A stretch of 41,037 nt of DNA from FEN-1073 sp050010135 (lineage in GTDB: Bacteria; Chloroflexota; Anaerolineae; Anaerolineales; RBG-16-64-43), in the NCBI GenBank assembly GCA_050010135.1, contig JBEKLP010000014.1:1-41037 (forward strand), given 5' to 3'. The translations under genes were made by a program, and so were the position numbers. The number at the start of each line of letters is the position of its first letter. Position 1 is the stretch's first letter. The notes under the pieces were generated by a model that had not been told where the DNA came from, ran no database searches, and saw nothing but the letters and a program-made list of their open reading frames with translations. This document shows, in pieces, positions 1 to 7,927 of the stretch.

Positions 1-63
1 TCCGCACCCGCGGTGCGTGCCCGTCCCTGATCGGTTCGAGCATACACCACCGCGCCCACCGAG

Positions 64-99
64 TCATCGCGCCGCTGCCAAAGCACAGCGGCGCGATGA
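64..99 (+). terminator. Strong hairpin upstream of the first gene, possible terminator
   Basis: A perfect 14-bp inverted repeat (64-77 pairs with 86-99) encloses an 8-base loop. It is GC-rich and followed by an AT-rich but not T-only stretch. It probably ends a transcript entering from the left edge of the window. The orientation is not certain because there is no clean T-tract on either side. Confidence 0.5.
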
Positions 100-200
100 A
101 TTACATTCTAATAACCCGCGGTTGCAGGCGACCCCCGCCTACGAGCATAAAGCATGGGCAGGCGCAAACAAAACTGCTGAAAGAACCTAGGAGGATAATT

Positions 201-410
201 ATGGACGAACAAGAATTGCTTCATAAAATCAGCGTCGACACCAATATAAATATTGAATTGCTCAAGGACCTATACAAGAATGATGAATTGTGGACCTTGA
301 TAAGATCGGGAAAAAACATGGATGCAATAATGTTATTGCGTTCTATTGCCCCTAGAGTCGGTTTGAGGGAAGCAAAAAAGGTAGTGGAAGCATTTTTCGC
401 AAATATCTAA
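201..410 (+). CDS. Small protein with ribosomal protein L7/L12 C-terminal-like motif
   Basis: 69 residues. The ATG at 201 is chosen because a strong ribosome site (AGGAGG, 189-194) lies just upstream; an ATG at 96 in the same frame has none. Residues about 40-67 read like the helix-turn-helix of the L7/L12 C-terminal domain: an Ala-Ile-x-Leu-Leu-Arg segment, then GLREAKKVVEAF, close to the family's GLKEAKDLVE pattern. The N-terminal 35 residues are predicted helical and do not match the L12 dimerisation domain. Small stand-alone proteins with this motif occur in many bacteria and their role is not established. The gene is clearly more AT-rich than its neighbours, which may mean recent transfer. 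No operon partner is visible. Confidence 0.75.
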   Translation: MDEQELLHKISVDTNINIELLKDLYKNDELWTLIRSGKNMDAIMLLRSIAPRVGLREAKKVVEAFFANI

Positions 411-553
411 ATTATAGATGGAATAAAATGCGGAAAAAGAATATTGAAGATCGAAATAATTAAAAAAACAAAGAATCCAGACCCACCACTCGGCTGCAAC
501 CCGCCGGCCATTGTCTTTCCAAAATATCACCGCATCCATTGAATGAAACACCT
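411..553. other. AT-rich intergenic stretch, no gene seen
   Basis: This stretch follows the small L7/L12-like gene. Its first 70 bases are as AT-rich as that gene and contain an A-run near 463-470. No ORF with a ribosome site and no convincing terminator is visible. It ends where homology to the sdhB 3' end begins. Confidence 0.4.
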
Positions 554-735
554 GCAAGGGCGCTTCATTTTTTAGGATACTTTCCCAACACGATCGCCCC
601 TTTCACTTCGGCGATGGCCTGGGTGATTTTGATCTCGCGCGGGCAGGAGAGCGTGCATTGGAAGATTGTCCGGCAGCGCCAGACGTCTTTCACCCCAGGA
701 GCGGCGCGGCGTGTTCGGTCGCGCCGCAGTAGGAA
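554..735 (-). pseudogene. Detached duplicate of the sdhB 3' end
   Basis: Read on the minus strand, this stretch encodes the last 40 or so residues of SdhB almost unchanged, including the third iron-sulfur cysteine group (VWRCRTIFQCTLSCPREIK) and the same C-terminal LGKYPKK and stop codon. The matching part of the real sdhB is about 2679-2870. Homology continues past the stop into the GGGCGC terminator arm and decays on the other side near 735. There is no start codon in a sensible position and no N-terminal domain, so it is a fragment. Together with the real sdhB end it forms imperfect direct repeats around the MprF-like gene. Confidence 0.85.
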
Positions 736-906
736 TGCCATATAATTGCATACGATAAAGGCGCTATGCCTGCAGCGATTCGTTTTATTAATATTATGGA
801 ACCTGGCAGAGATTGCCGACGGAAGCGAGTCCGTTGCCGGATTCATCGCGTTCGGCTACGATTTATCTGAGCGGATACGGGAAAAGACTTTGTTGCCGTT
901 AACACC

Positions 907-2625
907 ATGACGAAAGATACCATACGCAAGCAATGGCGCCGGACGCGCATGTCCGCCGAAACGGGCGTAGTCCATATCATCGCCATCCTCACCGCTTTGA
1001 CGGGCGTTGTAAATGCCGCGTCGGTGCTCATGCCGGCGCTGGTCGATCGAATGGCCTTGCTCCGGAACTTCCTGCCGCTGGAAGTGCGGCACGGCAGCCA
1101 TCTGGCGGCCACGCTGGCCGGTTTTGCCCTGCTCTTGCTGTCGGTTAATCTGTGGCGGAGAAAACAAACCGCATGGCTGTTGACGGAAGTCGCGCTCCTC
1201 GTGGCGGTTATCGGCAATATGCTCAAGGGGTTGGATTATGAAGTCGCGATCCTGGCGTTGGCATTGGGGGTCGTGCTCTTTGCCATGCGCTCGCATTACC
1301 ACGCGCGGTCCGACCCGCCTTCGATCCGCAACGCAGGGCTCGTCGCGCTGGCCGCTCTCGGTTTCACGTTGGCCTACGGAACGGTCGGTTTCTTTCTGCT
1401 GGACCGGCATATCGGCGTGAAATTCGACCTTCCGGGCGCCCTCCGGCAAACCGTGGTCATGTTCACGCAATTCACCAATACCGGTCTGCAGCCCGTCACC
1501 GGCTTTGGGCGTTACTTTGTCAATTCCATTTACCTGGTCGCCGCGGCGACGCTTGGTTACAGCCTGTTGTTGCTTGGCCGGCCGGTATTGGTGCGGCAGC
1601 CGGCAACACCGGAAGAACGGGCGCGGGCGCGCGCGATTATCGAACAATATGGCGCTTCATCGCTTGCGCGTTTTACGCTTTTCGACGACAAATCCTACTT
1701 CTTCAGCCCCGGAGGTTCGTGCATTGCGTATGTGCTCAAAGGGCGGGTTGCACTGGCACTCGGCGATCCCATCGGCCCGGCGGAGGATTTTCCGGACGCG
1801 CTGGCAAGGTTTCGAACCTATTGCGAGTGCAACGATTGGCAGCCCGCTTTTTATCAGACGCCGCCCGAGACGCTGGATTTTTACAGAGCCGCCGGATTCA
1901 GCGCGCTCCGCATCGGACAGGAGGCGATCGTGGATTTGGGGGCCTTTACCACGGAAGGCAGCGCAGGCAAAGAATTGCGCAACACAAACACCCGCCTTGC
2001 CAAATTGGGGTTGCGCGTCGAGACGCACCTCCCGCCGCTCGAACCGGGCTTGGTGGATGAGCTGCGTCTTATCAGCGATGCCTGGTTGACCATGATGCAC
2101 GGCACCGAACTGCGTTTTGCCAGCGGCTGGTTCGACGATGACTATGTCCGCCGGAGCACGATCCTGGCGGTGCATCGGCCCGGCGGCGACATCTGCGCAT
2201 TTGCCTCCCTGGTGCCGGAATACCGGCGCAACGAGGCTGCGGTGGACTTAATGCGGCGCCTGCCGCGAGTTGAAAATGGTACGATGGATTTTTTGTTCGC
2301 GGCGCTTTTTTCCTGGGCCAAAGCGCAGGGTCTTGCTACCTTCAGCCTGGGATTAAGCGCGCTGGCCGGTGTGGGCGAGCATTCCACCGCGCCCCGCACG
2401 GAGCGCGCGCTGCGGTACATCTATGAAAACGTCAACCGCTTTTATAATTTCAAAGGGCTGCACGCGTACAAAGGAAAATTCCTCCCCCGCTGGGAACCTC
2501 GATTCCTGATTTATCCCGGCGCGGCCAGCCTGCCGGCGGTCGCCACGGCGTTGGTACGCGCCAATAGCGGCGATAATTTCCTGTGGGCGTATCTCCGTCC
2601 GCAAGGCGCGCGGGAGACGTCTTGA
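907..2625 (+). CDS. mprF: MprF-like lysyl-phosphatidylglycerol synthase (DUF2156), short form
   Basis: 572 residues. The C-terminal half (about 220-560) carries the features of the phosphatidylglycerol lysyltransferase family: an early ELRNTNTRLAKLGL segment, SDAWL, the VDLMRR and GTMDFLF motifs, FSLGLSALA, and the closing FKGLHAYKGKFLPRWEPR. Such enzymes transfer an amino acid from aminoacyl-tRNA to phosphatidylglycerol on the cytoplasmic face of the membrane, lowering surface charge. The N-terminal part has about six hydrophobic segments (roughly residues 20-215). Full MprF proteins are about 840 residues with a larger flippase domain, so this form has only a reduced membrane part. The transferred amino acid cannot be read from sequence. 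It is convergent with sdhB and shares a bidirectional terminator with it. The flanking sdhB repeats suggest the gene arrived by insertion or duplication. Confidence 0.85.
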   Translation: MTKDTIRKQWRRTRMSAETGVVHIIAILTALTGVVNAASVLMPALVDRMALLRNFLPLEVRHGSHLAATLAGFALLLLSVNLWRRKQTAWLLTEVALLVAVIGNMLKGLDYEVAILALALGVVLFAMRSHYHARSDPPSIRNAGLVALAALGFTLAYGTVGFFLLDRHIGVKFDLPGALRQTVVMFTQFTNTGLQPVTGFGRYFVNSIYLVAAATLGYSLLLLGRPVLVRQPATPEERARARAIIEQYGASSLARFTLFDDKSYFFSPGGSCIAYVLKGRVALALGDPIGPAEDFPDALARFRTYCECNDWQPAFYQTPPETLDFYRAAGFSALRIGQEAIVDLGAFTTEGSAGKELRNTNTRLAKLGLRVETHLPPLEPGLVDELRLISDAWLTMMHGTELRFASGWFDDDYVRRSTILAVHRPGGDICAFASLVPEYRRNEAAVDLMRRLPRVENGTMDFLFAALFSWAKAQGLATFSLGLSALAGVGEHSTAPRTERALRYIYENVNRFYNFKGLHAYKGKFLPRWEPRFLIYPGAASLPAVATALVRANSGDNFLWAYLRPQGARETS

Positions 2626-2672
2626 TCTCCCGTTTATCTTCATAAAATTGAATTTGCTGCGGTTTATAAAAG

Positions 2673-2698
2673 GCGCCCGCAGGGGCGCTTCATTTTTT
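2673..2698. terminator. Bidirectional terminator between the mprF-like gene and sdhB
   Basis: A GCGCCC/GGGCGC hairpin with a GCAG loop (2673-2688) is followed on the plus strand by TTCATTTTTTA. On the minus strand it is followed by TTTTATAAA. It lies between two convergent genes and overlaps the sdhB stop region. Half of the same hairpin is found in the duplicated sdhB fragment near 551-575. Confidence 0.75.
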
Positions 2699-3403
2699 AG
2701 GATACTTTCCCAGCACAATCGCCTCTTTCACTTCGGCGATGGCCTGGGTGATTTTGATCTCGCGCGGGCAGGAAAGCGTGCATTGGAAGATTGTCCGGCA
2801 GCGCCAGACGCCCTTCACATCGAGGAGCGCCGAGGTGTGTTCGGCCGCGCCGCGGTCGCGGCTGTCGAACAGGAAGCGGTGCGCCTGCACGATCGCGGCC
2901 GGACCGGCGTACTCCCCGTCCGCCCAGAAAACAGGGCAGGCGGCGGTGCAGCATCCGCATAGGATGCACTTGGTCGTGTCGTCGAAGCGCAAACGCTCGA
3001 CCGGGCTCTGCCGCCGCTCGCGCCCGTCGGCGGGGAGCGGCTCATCGTTGAGAAGGTATGGTTTCACGCTGCGGTAGGCGGACAGGAATGGCTCCATGTC
3101 CACCACTAGGTCCTTTTCCACGCGCATCCCCAGGAGCGGCTCCACCGTGATCCGGGAACCCACTTCGCGCACCAGTGTCTTGCACGCCAGCCTATTTGTC
3201 CCGTTAATCCGCATCGCGTCGGAACCGCAGATGCCGTGCGCACACGAACGGCGGAAGGTCAGGCTGCCGTCCAGCTCGTCTTTCGCCCGCACCAATAGAT
3301 CCAGCACGCGGTCGCCGGGTCCGGCCTCGAGCTTAAAGTTGGACCACCACGCCGCGGGTTTGCGTTCCGGGTCGAAGCGTTTGATTTTCAGCGCGACAAG
3401 CAT
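2690..3403 (-). CDS. sdhB: Succinate dehydrogenase iron-sulfur subunit
   Basis: 237 residues, the normal size for SdhB/FrdB. The N-terminal ferredoxin domain has the [2Fe-2S] pattern SCAHGICGSD ... LAC; the third ligand position is Asp, as in E. coli SdhB. The C-terminal half has two cysteine clusters (CILCGCCTAACP and CRTIFQCTLSCPRE) for the [4Fe-4S] and [3Fe-4S] centres. It relays electrons from the flavin subunit to the quinone site in the membrane anchor. It is the last gene of sdhC-D-A-B, separated from sdhA by a 139-base repeat-containing gap. Quinol:fumarate reductase is the alternative reading; gene order and anchor type favour succinate dehydrogenase. Confidence 0.95.
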   Translation of the reverse strand: MLVALKIKRFDPERKPAAWWSNFKLEAGPGDRVLDLLVRAKDELDGSLTFRRSCAHGICGSDAMRINGTNRLACKTLVREVGSRITVEPLLGMRVEKDLVVDMEPFLSAYRSVKPYLLNDEPLPADGRERRQSPVERLRFDDTTKCILCGCCTAACPVFWADGEYAGPAAIVQAHRFLFDSRDRGAAEHTSALLDVKGVWRCRTIFQCTLSCPREIKITQAIAEVKEAIVLGKYPKK

Positions 3404-3427
3404 ATCCCGTCTCTTCTTTCATCTTCG

Positions 3428-3540
3428 ACCCTCATCCGGCCTTCCCCCCGGAAAATCGCCGAGGGTCCGGCCACCTTCTCCCGGCATAAGCCGGGAGAAC
3501 CTGTCCCGGAGCGCAGCGACGGGAGGGAGGGATGAGGGCG
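3428..3540. repeat. Palindromic intergenic repeat between sdhA and sdhB
   Basis: The gap begins with CCCTCATCC and ends with GGATGAGGG, so its outer ends are inverted. Inside is a perfect 10-bp hairpin (3476-3485 with 3490-3499, loop ATAA). GC-rich modules of this kind resemble the hairpin modules between the nuo genes further right. It lies within the sdh transcript and could affect the relative amounts of sdhA and sdhB message. Confidence 0.7.
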
Positions 3541-3542
3541 AA

Positions 3543-5336
3543 TTAATACTCCCTTGCTTCCGGCTGGAACGTGGTGATCGACACCGGGCGCCGGTCGAAC
3601 CGGATCCCTTCCGATACCGGTCCGGCTCCGGAGGGGCCGGCGCGGAAGGCCAGCGTGTGGTGGAGCCAGTTCGCGTCATCCCGCAGCGGGAAATCCACCC
3701 GGAAGTGCGCGCCGCGGCTTTCGGTTCGGTGCAGAGCGCTCCCGGCGGTCGCCTCGGCCAGGTCGAGCAGACAGCCCAGTTCGTAGGCCTCCAGCACTTC
3801 GGTGTTCCACTTTTGCCCGGCGTCGGCCAGGCCGAGCCGGCGGTAGCGTTCCTTAAGATCGCGCAAAAAGCCCAGCGCCTCTTCCATCCCGCCCGCGGTG
3901 CGGTACAGGCCGACTTTATCCGTCATGCAATGTTGCATCGCCGCGCGCAGGGCGCCGACGCGTTCCGGGCCGCGGCTCTGTTGCAGACGGGCGAGTTCTC
4001 CGAGCGCTTCCTCAGCGGCATGCGCAGCGGGATCCGCCGGCCTTGCTCCCGCGCAGAATTCGGCCATCGCGCGGCCGCTGCGCCGCCCGAAGACCAGCAG
4101 GTCGACGAGCGAATTGGTTCCCAGGCGGTTGGCGCCGTGCACTGAGACGCAGGCGCATTCGCCCGCCGCAAACAGCCCCGGCACGGGCGAGAGCGTCCCG
4201 CCCAGCACGCGCCCGTCGCAATCGGTCGGGATTCCGCCCATGGCGTAATGCGCCGTCGGTTGGATCGGCACCGGCGCTTTCAGCGGATCGATCCCCTGAT
4301 AGACGCGCATCATCTCGATGATGTCGGGGAGCTTGGCTTCGAGCTGGGCCGCGGTCACCGTTTTGCCGCCAGGCGCGCTCTGGCAGCGGTTGATCGTCTC
4401 CGGGCGGATATCGAGGTAGACGTAGTCCTTCCCGTCCGCGCCGCGCCCGGCGCGGATTTCCTGATCGATCGATCGCGAAATAATATCCCGCGGGGCGAGG
4501 TCCAAGAGCTTCGGGGCATAGCGCTCCATGAATCGCTCCCCCAAGCCGTTGATCATGATCCCGCCCTCGCCGCGCGCGGCTTCCGAAAGCAGGATTCCCA
4601 TTTTGTAAATTCCGGTGGGATGGAACTGGAAGAATTCCATATCCTCCAGCGGCAGCCCGCGGCGGAACACCGACGCGACCAGGTCGCCGCTGAGCGAGTG
4701 GGCGTTGGAAGTGACGGCGAACATCCGCCCGAATCCGCCGGTGGCCAGGAGCACGGCCTTGGCGAGGAAAAGGTGCGTCTGGCCGGTGGCGATCTCCACC
4801 GCCGCCACGCCGCGCGCGATCCCGTCTTCGAGGATCAGGTCGAGCACGAAGAATTCGTCGAAGAAACGGATCCCGCGGCGGAGGCAGTTTTGATACAGGG
4901 TTTGCAGGATCATGTGTCCGGTGCGGTCGGCGCTCTTGCACGAGCGCATCACTGGGGATTTCCCATAGTCGCGGGTGTGGCCGCCGAAGCGGCGCTGTTC
5001 GATGCGGCCGTCTTCCGTCCGGTCGAAGGGCAGCCCCCAGTGTTCCAGTTCGAGCACCGCGTCGACGGATTCGCGCGCGAGGACCTCCGCCGCGTCCTGG
5101 TCGACCAGATAATCGCCGCCCTTGACGGTGTCGTACATGTACCATTCCCAGCGGTCTTCCTCCATGTTTCCCAGCGGCGCGGCCACTCCGCCCTGCGCGG
5201 TGCCGGTGTGGGAACGGGTCGGATACATTTTCGAGATCACCGCCACGTTGGTCCCGCGCTCCGCGTGGAGCGCGGCCATCAATCCGGCCCCCCCGGCTCC
5301 GATGATGACCGCGTCGAAGGTATGCACCTGGGTCAT
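3543..5336 (-). CDS. sdhA: Succinate dehydrogenase flavoprotein subunit
   Basis: 597 residues. The start at 5336 is set by the family N-terminus and by an ATGA overlap with the preceding anchor gene; a longer open frame upstream lies over that gene. The FAD dinucleotide motif GAGGAG is at residues 13-18. The SHTGTAQGG segment contains the His (about residue 43) expected to bind FAD covalently. Later conserved parts include GGHTRDYGKSPVMRSC, HPTGIYKMG, SEAARGEGG (catalytic Arg) and TAHYAMGGI. It oxidises succinate to fumarate on the cytoplasmic side of the membrane. Confidence 0.97.
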   Translation of the reverse strand: MTQVHTFDAVIIGAGGAGLMAALHAERGTNVAVISKMYPTRSHTGTAQGGVAAPLGNMEEDRWEWYMYDTVKGGDYLVDQDAAEVLARESVDAVLELEHWGLPFDRTEDGRIEQRRFGGHTRDYGKSPVMRSCKSADRTGHMILQTLYQNCLRRGIRFFDEFFVLDLILEDGIARGVAAVEIATGQTHLFLAKAVLLATGGFGRMFAVTSNAHSLSGDLVASVFRRGLPLEDMEFFQFHPTGIYKMGILLSEAARGEGGIMINGLGERFMERYAPKLLDLAPRDIISRSIDQEIRAGRGADGKDYVYLDIRPETINRCQSAPGGKTVTAAQLEAKLPDIIEMMRVYQGIDPLKAPVPIQPTAHYAMGGIPTDCDGRVLGGTLSPVPGLFAAGECACVSVHGANRLGTNSLVDLLVFGRRSGRAMAEFCAGARPADPAAHAAEEALGELARLQQSRGPERVGALRAAMQHCMTDKVGLYRTAGGMEEALGFLRDLKERYRRLGLADAGQKWNTEVLEAYELGCLLDLAEATAGSALHRTESRGAHFRVDFPLRDDANWLHHTLAFRAGPSGAGPVSEGIRFDRRPVSITTFQPEAREY

Positions 5337-5728
5337 TGACGCACGCCGCCGATCACGGCCGCCGCGCCCAGGGCGGTGAGGGAGAGCCAGAAGAGGAAGA
5401 TCAGGGTGCGCAGCACCCGGCGCGCGGTCCGGCCGTGAATGTAATCCTCCAGCACCTGGCGCAGGCCGTTGGATCCGTGGGCGAAGGCGAAGCACAGCAA
5501 CCCGGCGTCGTAGGCGCGCCAGCCCAACGACGCCCAACGCATGGCGACGTAATCCAGACTGATTTTGTGGACGCCCACCAGCATGTCCTGGATGAGCACG
5601 TGGCCCCACACCAGCGGAACGAGCAGGATCGCGCTGAGGCGCATGAGGGTCCAGGCGACGGTGAGCCAGGAGCGGCGGAGCGGGGCGGGCGAGGGTGTTT
5701 GCGCGGTCACGGCGTTTCTCAATGCCAT
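5333..5728 (-). CDS. sdhD: Succinate dehydrogenase membrane anchor subunit D
   Basis: 131 residues with three hydrophobic segments (about 28-52, 70-92 and 105-128). The segment AFAHGSNGLRQVLEDYI fits the HGxxGxR...DY motif of SdhD-type anchors, in which the His is a candidate haem b ligand. The gene overlaps sdhC by 10 bases and sdhA by 4, so translation is probably coupled. With SdhC it would form the quinone- and haem-binding anchor. Confidence 0.85.
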   Translation of the reverse strand: MALRNAVTAQTPSPAPLRRSWLTVAWTLMRLSAILLVPLVWGHVLIQDMLVGVHKISLDYVAMRWASLGWRAYDAGLLCFAFAHGSNGLRQVLEDYIHGRTARRVLRTLIFLFWLSLTALGAAAVIGGVRQ

Positions 5729-6135
5729 CCGAGAAAGGTATAGCCGATGAAATTTCCGCCCATGATGATCCCGGCGGGCAGCCAGAGGATGGCGGCCAGG
5801 AGGATCGTCAGCCGGACGGAGAGCCGCTCGCGCTGGATCGTCCAGGCCGAGGGCAGGACGAGGTCGAAAAGGGCGATGCGGAACCCGTTCAACCCGTGGT
5901 AGATCACGCCCGCCATGAGCGCGATCTCGGCCAGCATGAAGCCGGGCAACCGGTAGAGCGCGATGGCGCCGCCGTAGGATTGCGGGAAGAAATACACGAG
6001 CGAGGTATCGACGATATGCAGCGAGAGGAACAGCAGGACGGCCAATCCGCTGATGCGGTGGAGGAGAAAAGCGATCATCCCTTCCCGCGGACGGTAATGG
6101 GTGGAGGCGTAGGTGAATTTAATCAGCGATTGCAT
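5719..6135 (-). CDS. sdhC: Succinate dehydrogenase cytochrome b subunit
   Basis: 138 residues and three predicted membrane helices. The signature HRISGLAVLLFLSLHI (about 26-41) and YHGLNGFRIALFD (about 79-91) are typical of the SdhC cytochrome b556 family; the His in YHG is a likely haem ligand. First gene of sdhC-D-A-B. The ATG has a GGAG ribosome site five to six bases upstream. A weak minus-strand -10-like TATACT lies at 6179-6184. Confidence 0.92.
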   Translation of the reverse strand: MQSLIKFTYASTHYRPREGMIAFLLHRISGLAVLLFLSLHIVDTSLVYFFPQSYGGAIALYRLPGFMLAEIALMAGVIYHGLNGFRIALFDLVLPSAWTIQRERLSVRLTILLAAILWLPAGIIMGGNFIGYTFLGWH

Positions 6136-6309
6136 TCACACTCCAGCGTGCGGCTCCGGGCCGGTCCGGCAGCCGTGCAGTATAGTAACACCCAAGCGGC
6201 CGCAGAAGTCACACCCCAATTTCGCGGCAGCCGGGCCGGATTATAGACGAGGATGCGGAGAGAGGCTAGTGGATATTGGAAAGTTGCGGCAGGGAGCCTG
6301 CCCGCCGTA

Positions 6310-6470
6310 TGTCATTCGGACCCCGGTGGGGTCCCGGGGCGAGCGGCCTTCAGGCCATGAGGAATCGGTGACTCAATGGAAGGGATCAGACGCTATAAAG
6401 GGACGTAATCACTTGACGCGCTACCGATTCCTCGTCACCCCGAAAACCAGCGGGGCTCCTCGGAATGACA
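6310..6470. repeat. GTCATTCCGAG-type inverted repeat element, copy 1
   Basis: The element opens with GTCATTCGGACCCCGGTGG, has GAGGAATCGGTGACT internally, then the inverted counterparts ACCGATTCCTCG and CTCGGAATGACA. Ends and inner modules are mutually inverted. Related copies occur at 26920-27041, 27098-27242, 29473-29588 and, as a variant, 35481-35565. All lie between genes. Confidence 0.75.
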
Positions 6471-6479
6471 CTCTGCAAA

Positions 6480-6520
6480 TGTCATTCCGAGTGGCCTTCA
6501 GGCCACGAGGAATCGGTGAT
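6480..6520. repeat. GTCATTCCGAG-type repeat, half copy
   Basis: Only the left half is present: GTCATTCCGAG, the small palindrome TGGCCTTCAGGCCA, and CGAGGAATCGGTGA. It abuts copy 1 after about ten bases. The inverted right half is missing, so this is a truncated member. Confidence 0.7.
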
Positions 6521-6642
6521 TAAAACATATAATTTCGGTCTTATTGCGCTTGTGGATTCATTCCCATGCGTTTCCGATACCCCGCCTTCGGCTCGGGATA
6601 ACATTTCATAGGGCCGACACACGCATCACCACATACGGGATT

Positions 6643-7275
6643 CTATATGTCTGGAAATATTTCTCCGACCAACGCCGGCAATTCCGAAAGGTTTTGTATG
6701 CGGTGGGGAATCTCGGGCTCGGGCGGTGGATTTCCTTTTGCCAGCCACATGGGAATAATTCCCAGCGTTTTGGCAATCAACAGATTGGGCAGACGATCGT
6801 CGATAAAGATGCAATCCTCAGCTTTGGCCTATAGCCGATCCAAGAGAATCCGGTAGATCCCGGCGTCCGGTTTGCGAATTCCGACTTCGCTGCTGATCAA
6901 GGTTGTTTGGAATATCCGATCCAGTCCTTTTGTTCGGCGCAAGTGCACCGACCATTCCGCGATATCGTTGGAGAGCATCGCCAGGGAAAACTTGCCGCCC
7001 AACCGTTGGACGGTTTTTAAAAAATGCGGATCCAATCGCAGACAGGTATCCAGATATTCGTCCTGGATCGCCGGATACTCCCCGTCAAGATTCAGACTCT
7101 TCCAGAATTCGCGGCTCGAGATTTGACCCAGGCTGGCGCGCCGGTAGGCGGCGTGCACATATTCCGCATCCAGGGTGAATCCCCGTTTCTGAAGAAAGGG
7201 AACGAGCCGGTTGAGGATGTCGTCGCCCTCTTCGAAGATCACGCCCATCGCGTCGAACACGATCCATCGGATCAT
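6643..7275 (-). pseudogene. HAD-family hydrolase interrupted by an in-frame TAG codon
   Basis: Read from the ATG at 7275, the first 148 codons encode a HAD hydrolase: motif I FDAMGVIF (residues 7-14), motif II AMLSND, and motif III region SSEVGIRKPDAGIY. Translation then meets TAG at 6829-6831. The same frame continues without shift and gives HAD motif IV, DCIFIDDRLPN, and a normal C-terminus, ending at TAG 6643-6645. The total of 210 residues is the usual length for this family, so a single C-to-T change (CAG to TAG) is enough to explain it. The truncated 148-residue product would lack the metal-binding acidic motif IV. The initiation region has only a weak ribosome site. Confidence 0.85.
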
Positions 7276-7350
7276 CTGAAATTAAGCGCCCTCCGGGGAA
7301 TCTGGCAATGCCCTCGCATGGATTGAAGTATCCGTTCCGCCGCACGGGGA

Positions 7351-7782
7351 TTACAGCTTTTTGGCAAACCGCAATCCCGTTTCCTCGTAGCCAAGATCCC
7401 GATAAAACTTATGCGCTTTGATGCGCTGTTTGCCGCTGGTGAGGGTGAGGCGCGTCGCACCGCGGTTCCGCAACCAGCCTTCGATCCATTCCAGCAAGCG
7501 CTTTCCGATGCCGCGGCCGCGAAAGGATTCATCCACGACCAGGCCCATCAAGCGGCCGTACGAGCCGTTGATTTCCAGCGCGTAGTCCAGATACGCTCCA
7601 ACCAGCCCGACGACCCGGCCGTCAAGCTCCGCGACGAAGGTTGCGTGCTCCGGCAGGCGCGAGAGGACGGTCATTCTTTGCGCGATCTCATTTTCCGAGG
7701 ACGGGTATCCCAACTGCGTGATCAACTGGGCGACATCGGCGGAATCGGACGGCCAAGCTTCCCGGATGCTTATGTCAGTCAT
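7351..7782 (-). CDS. GNAT-family N-acetyltransferase
   Basis: 143 residues from the ATG at 7782, which is preceded by GGAGGCGAAAGG. An upstream extension of the open frame runs through a direct-repeat region and is rejected. The acetyl-CoA signature is VDESFRGRGIGKRLLEWIE (about residues 87-105), and the C-terminus has the usual KAHKFYRDLGYEE segment. It should transfer an acyl group from acetyl-CoA to an amine. The substrate is unknown. Confidence 0.88.
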   Translation of the reverse strand: MTDISIREAWPSDSADVAQLITQLGYPSSENEIAQRMTVLSRLPEHATFVAELDGRVVGLVGAYLDYALEINGSYGRLMGLVVDESFRGRGIGKRLLEWIEGWLRNRGATRLTLTSGKQRIKAHKFYRDLGYEETGLRFAKKL

Positions 7783-7809
7783 CCTTTCGCCTCCGCAAGA
7801 ATCATCCTG

Positions 7810-7853
7810 GATATGACGATGGACCATAGACGATGGACGATGGACCATAGACC
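7810..7853. repeat. Short direct repeats GATGGACCATAGAC
   Basis: The 14-mer GATGGACCATAGAC occurs at about 7820 and again at about 7840, with partial GATGGAC units between. It lies upstream of the acetyltransferase start. It is probably a slippage-type repeat and carries no coding signal. Confidence 0.6.
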
Positions 7854-7927
7854 AAGGTTCATCGCCTGCGGTCGATCGTCCACGATTATATTGAATGAAC
7901 GAATAGATTATCAAGATGCAAACGCGA

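Larger units (their letters stand above)
6247..6642. other. Gene-free gap with repeat elements
   Basis: No coding frame with family resemblance or a ribosome site was found. The middle part is occupied by members of the GTCATTC...AATGAC repeat family, described separately. The remainder (6247-6309 and 6521-6642) shows nothing recognisable. Confidence 0.5.

Noticed and set aside
5337..5609. Extended N-terminus of SdhA in the long open frame
   Set aside because: It overlaps the sdhD gene in another frame. The ATGA overlap and family alignment place the start at 5336.
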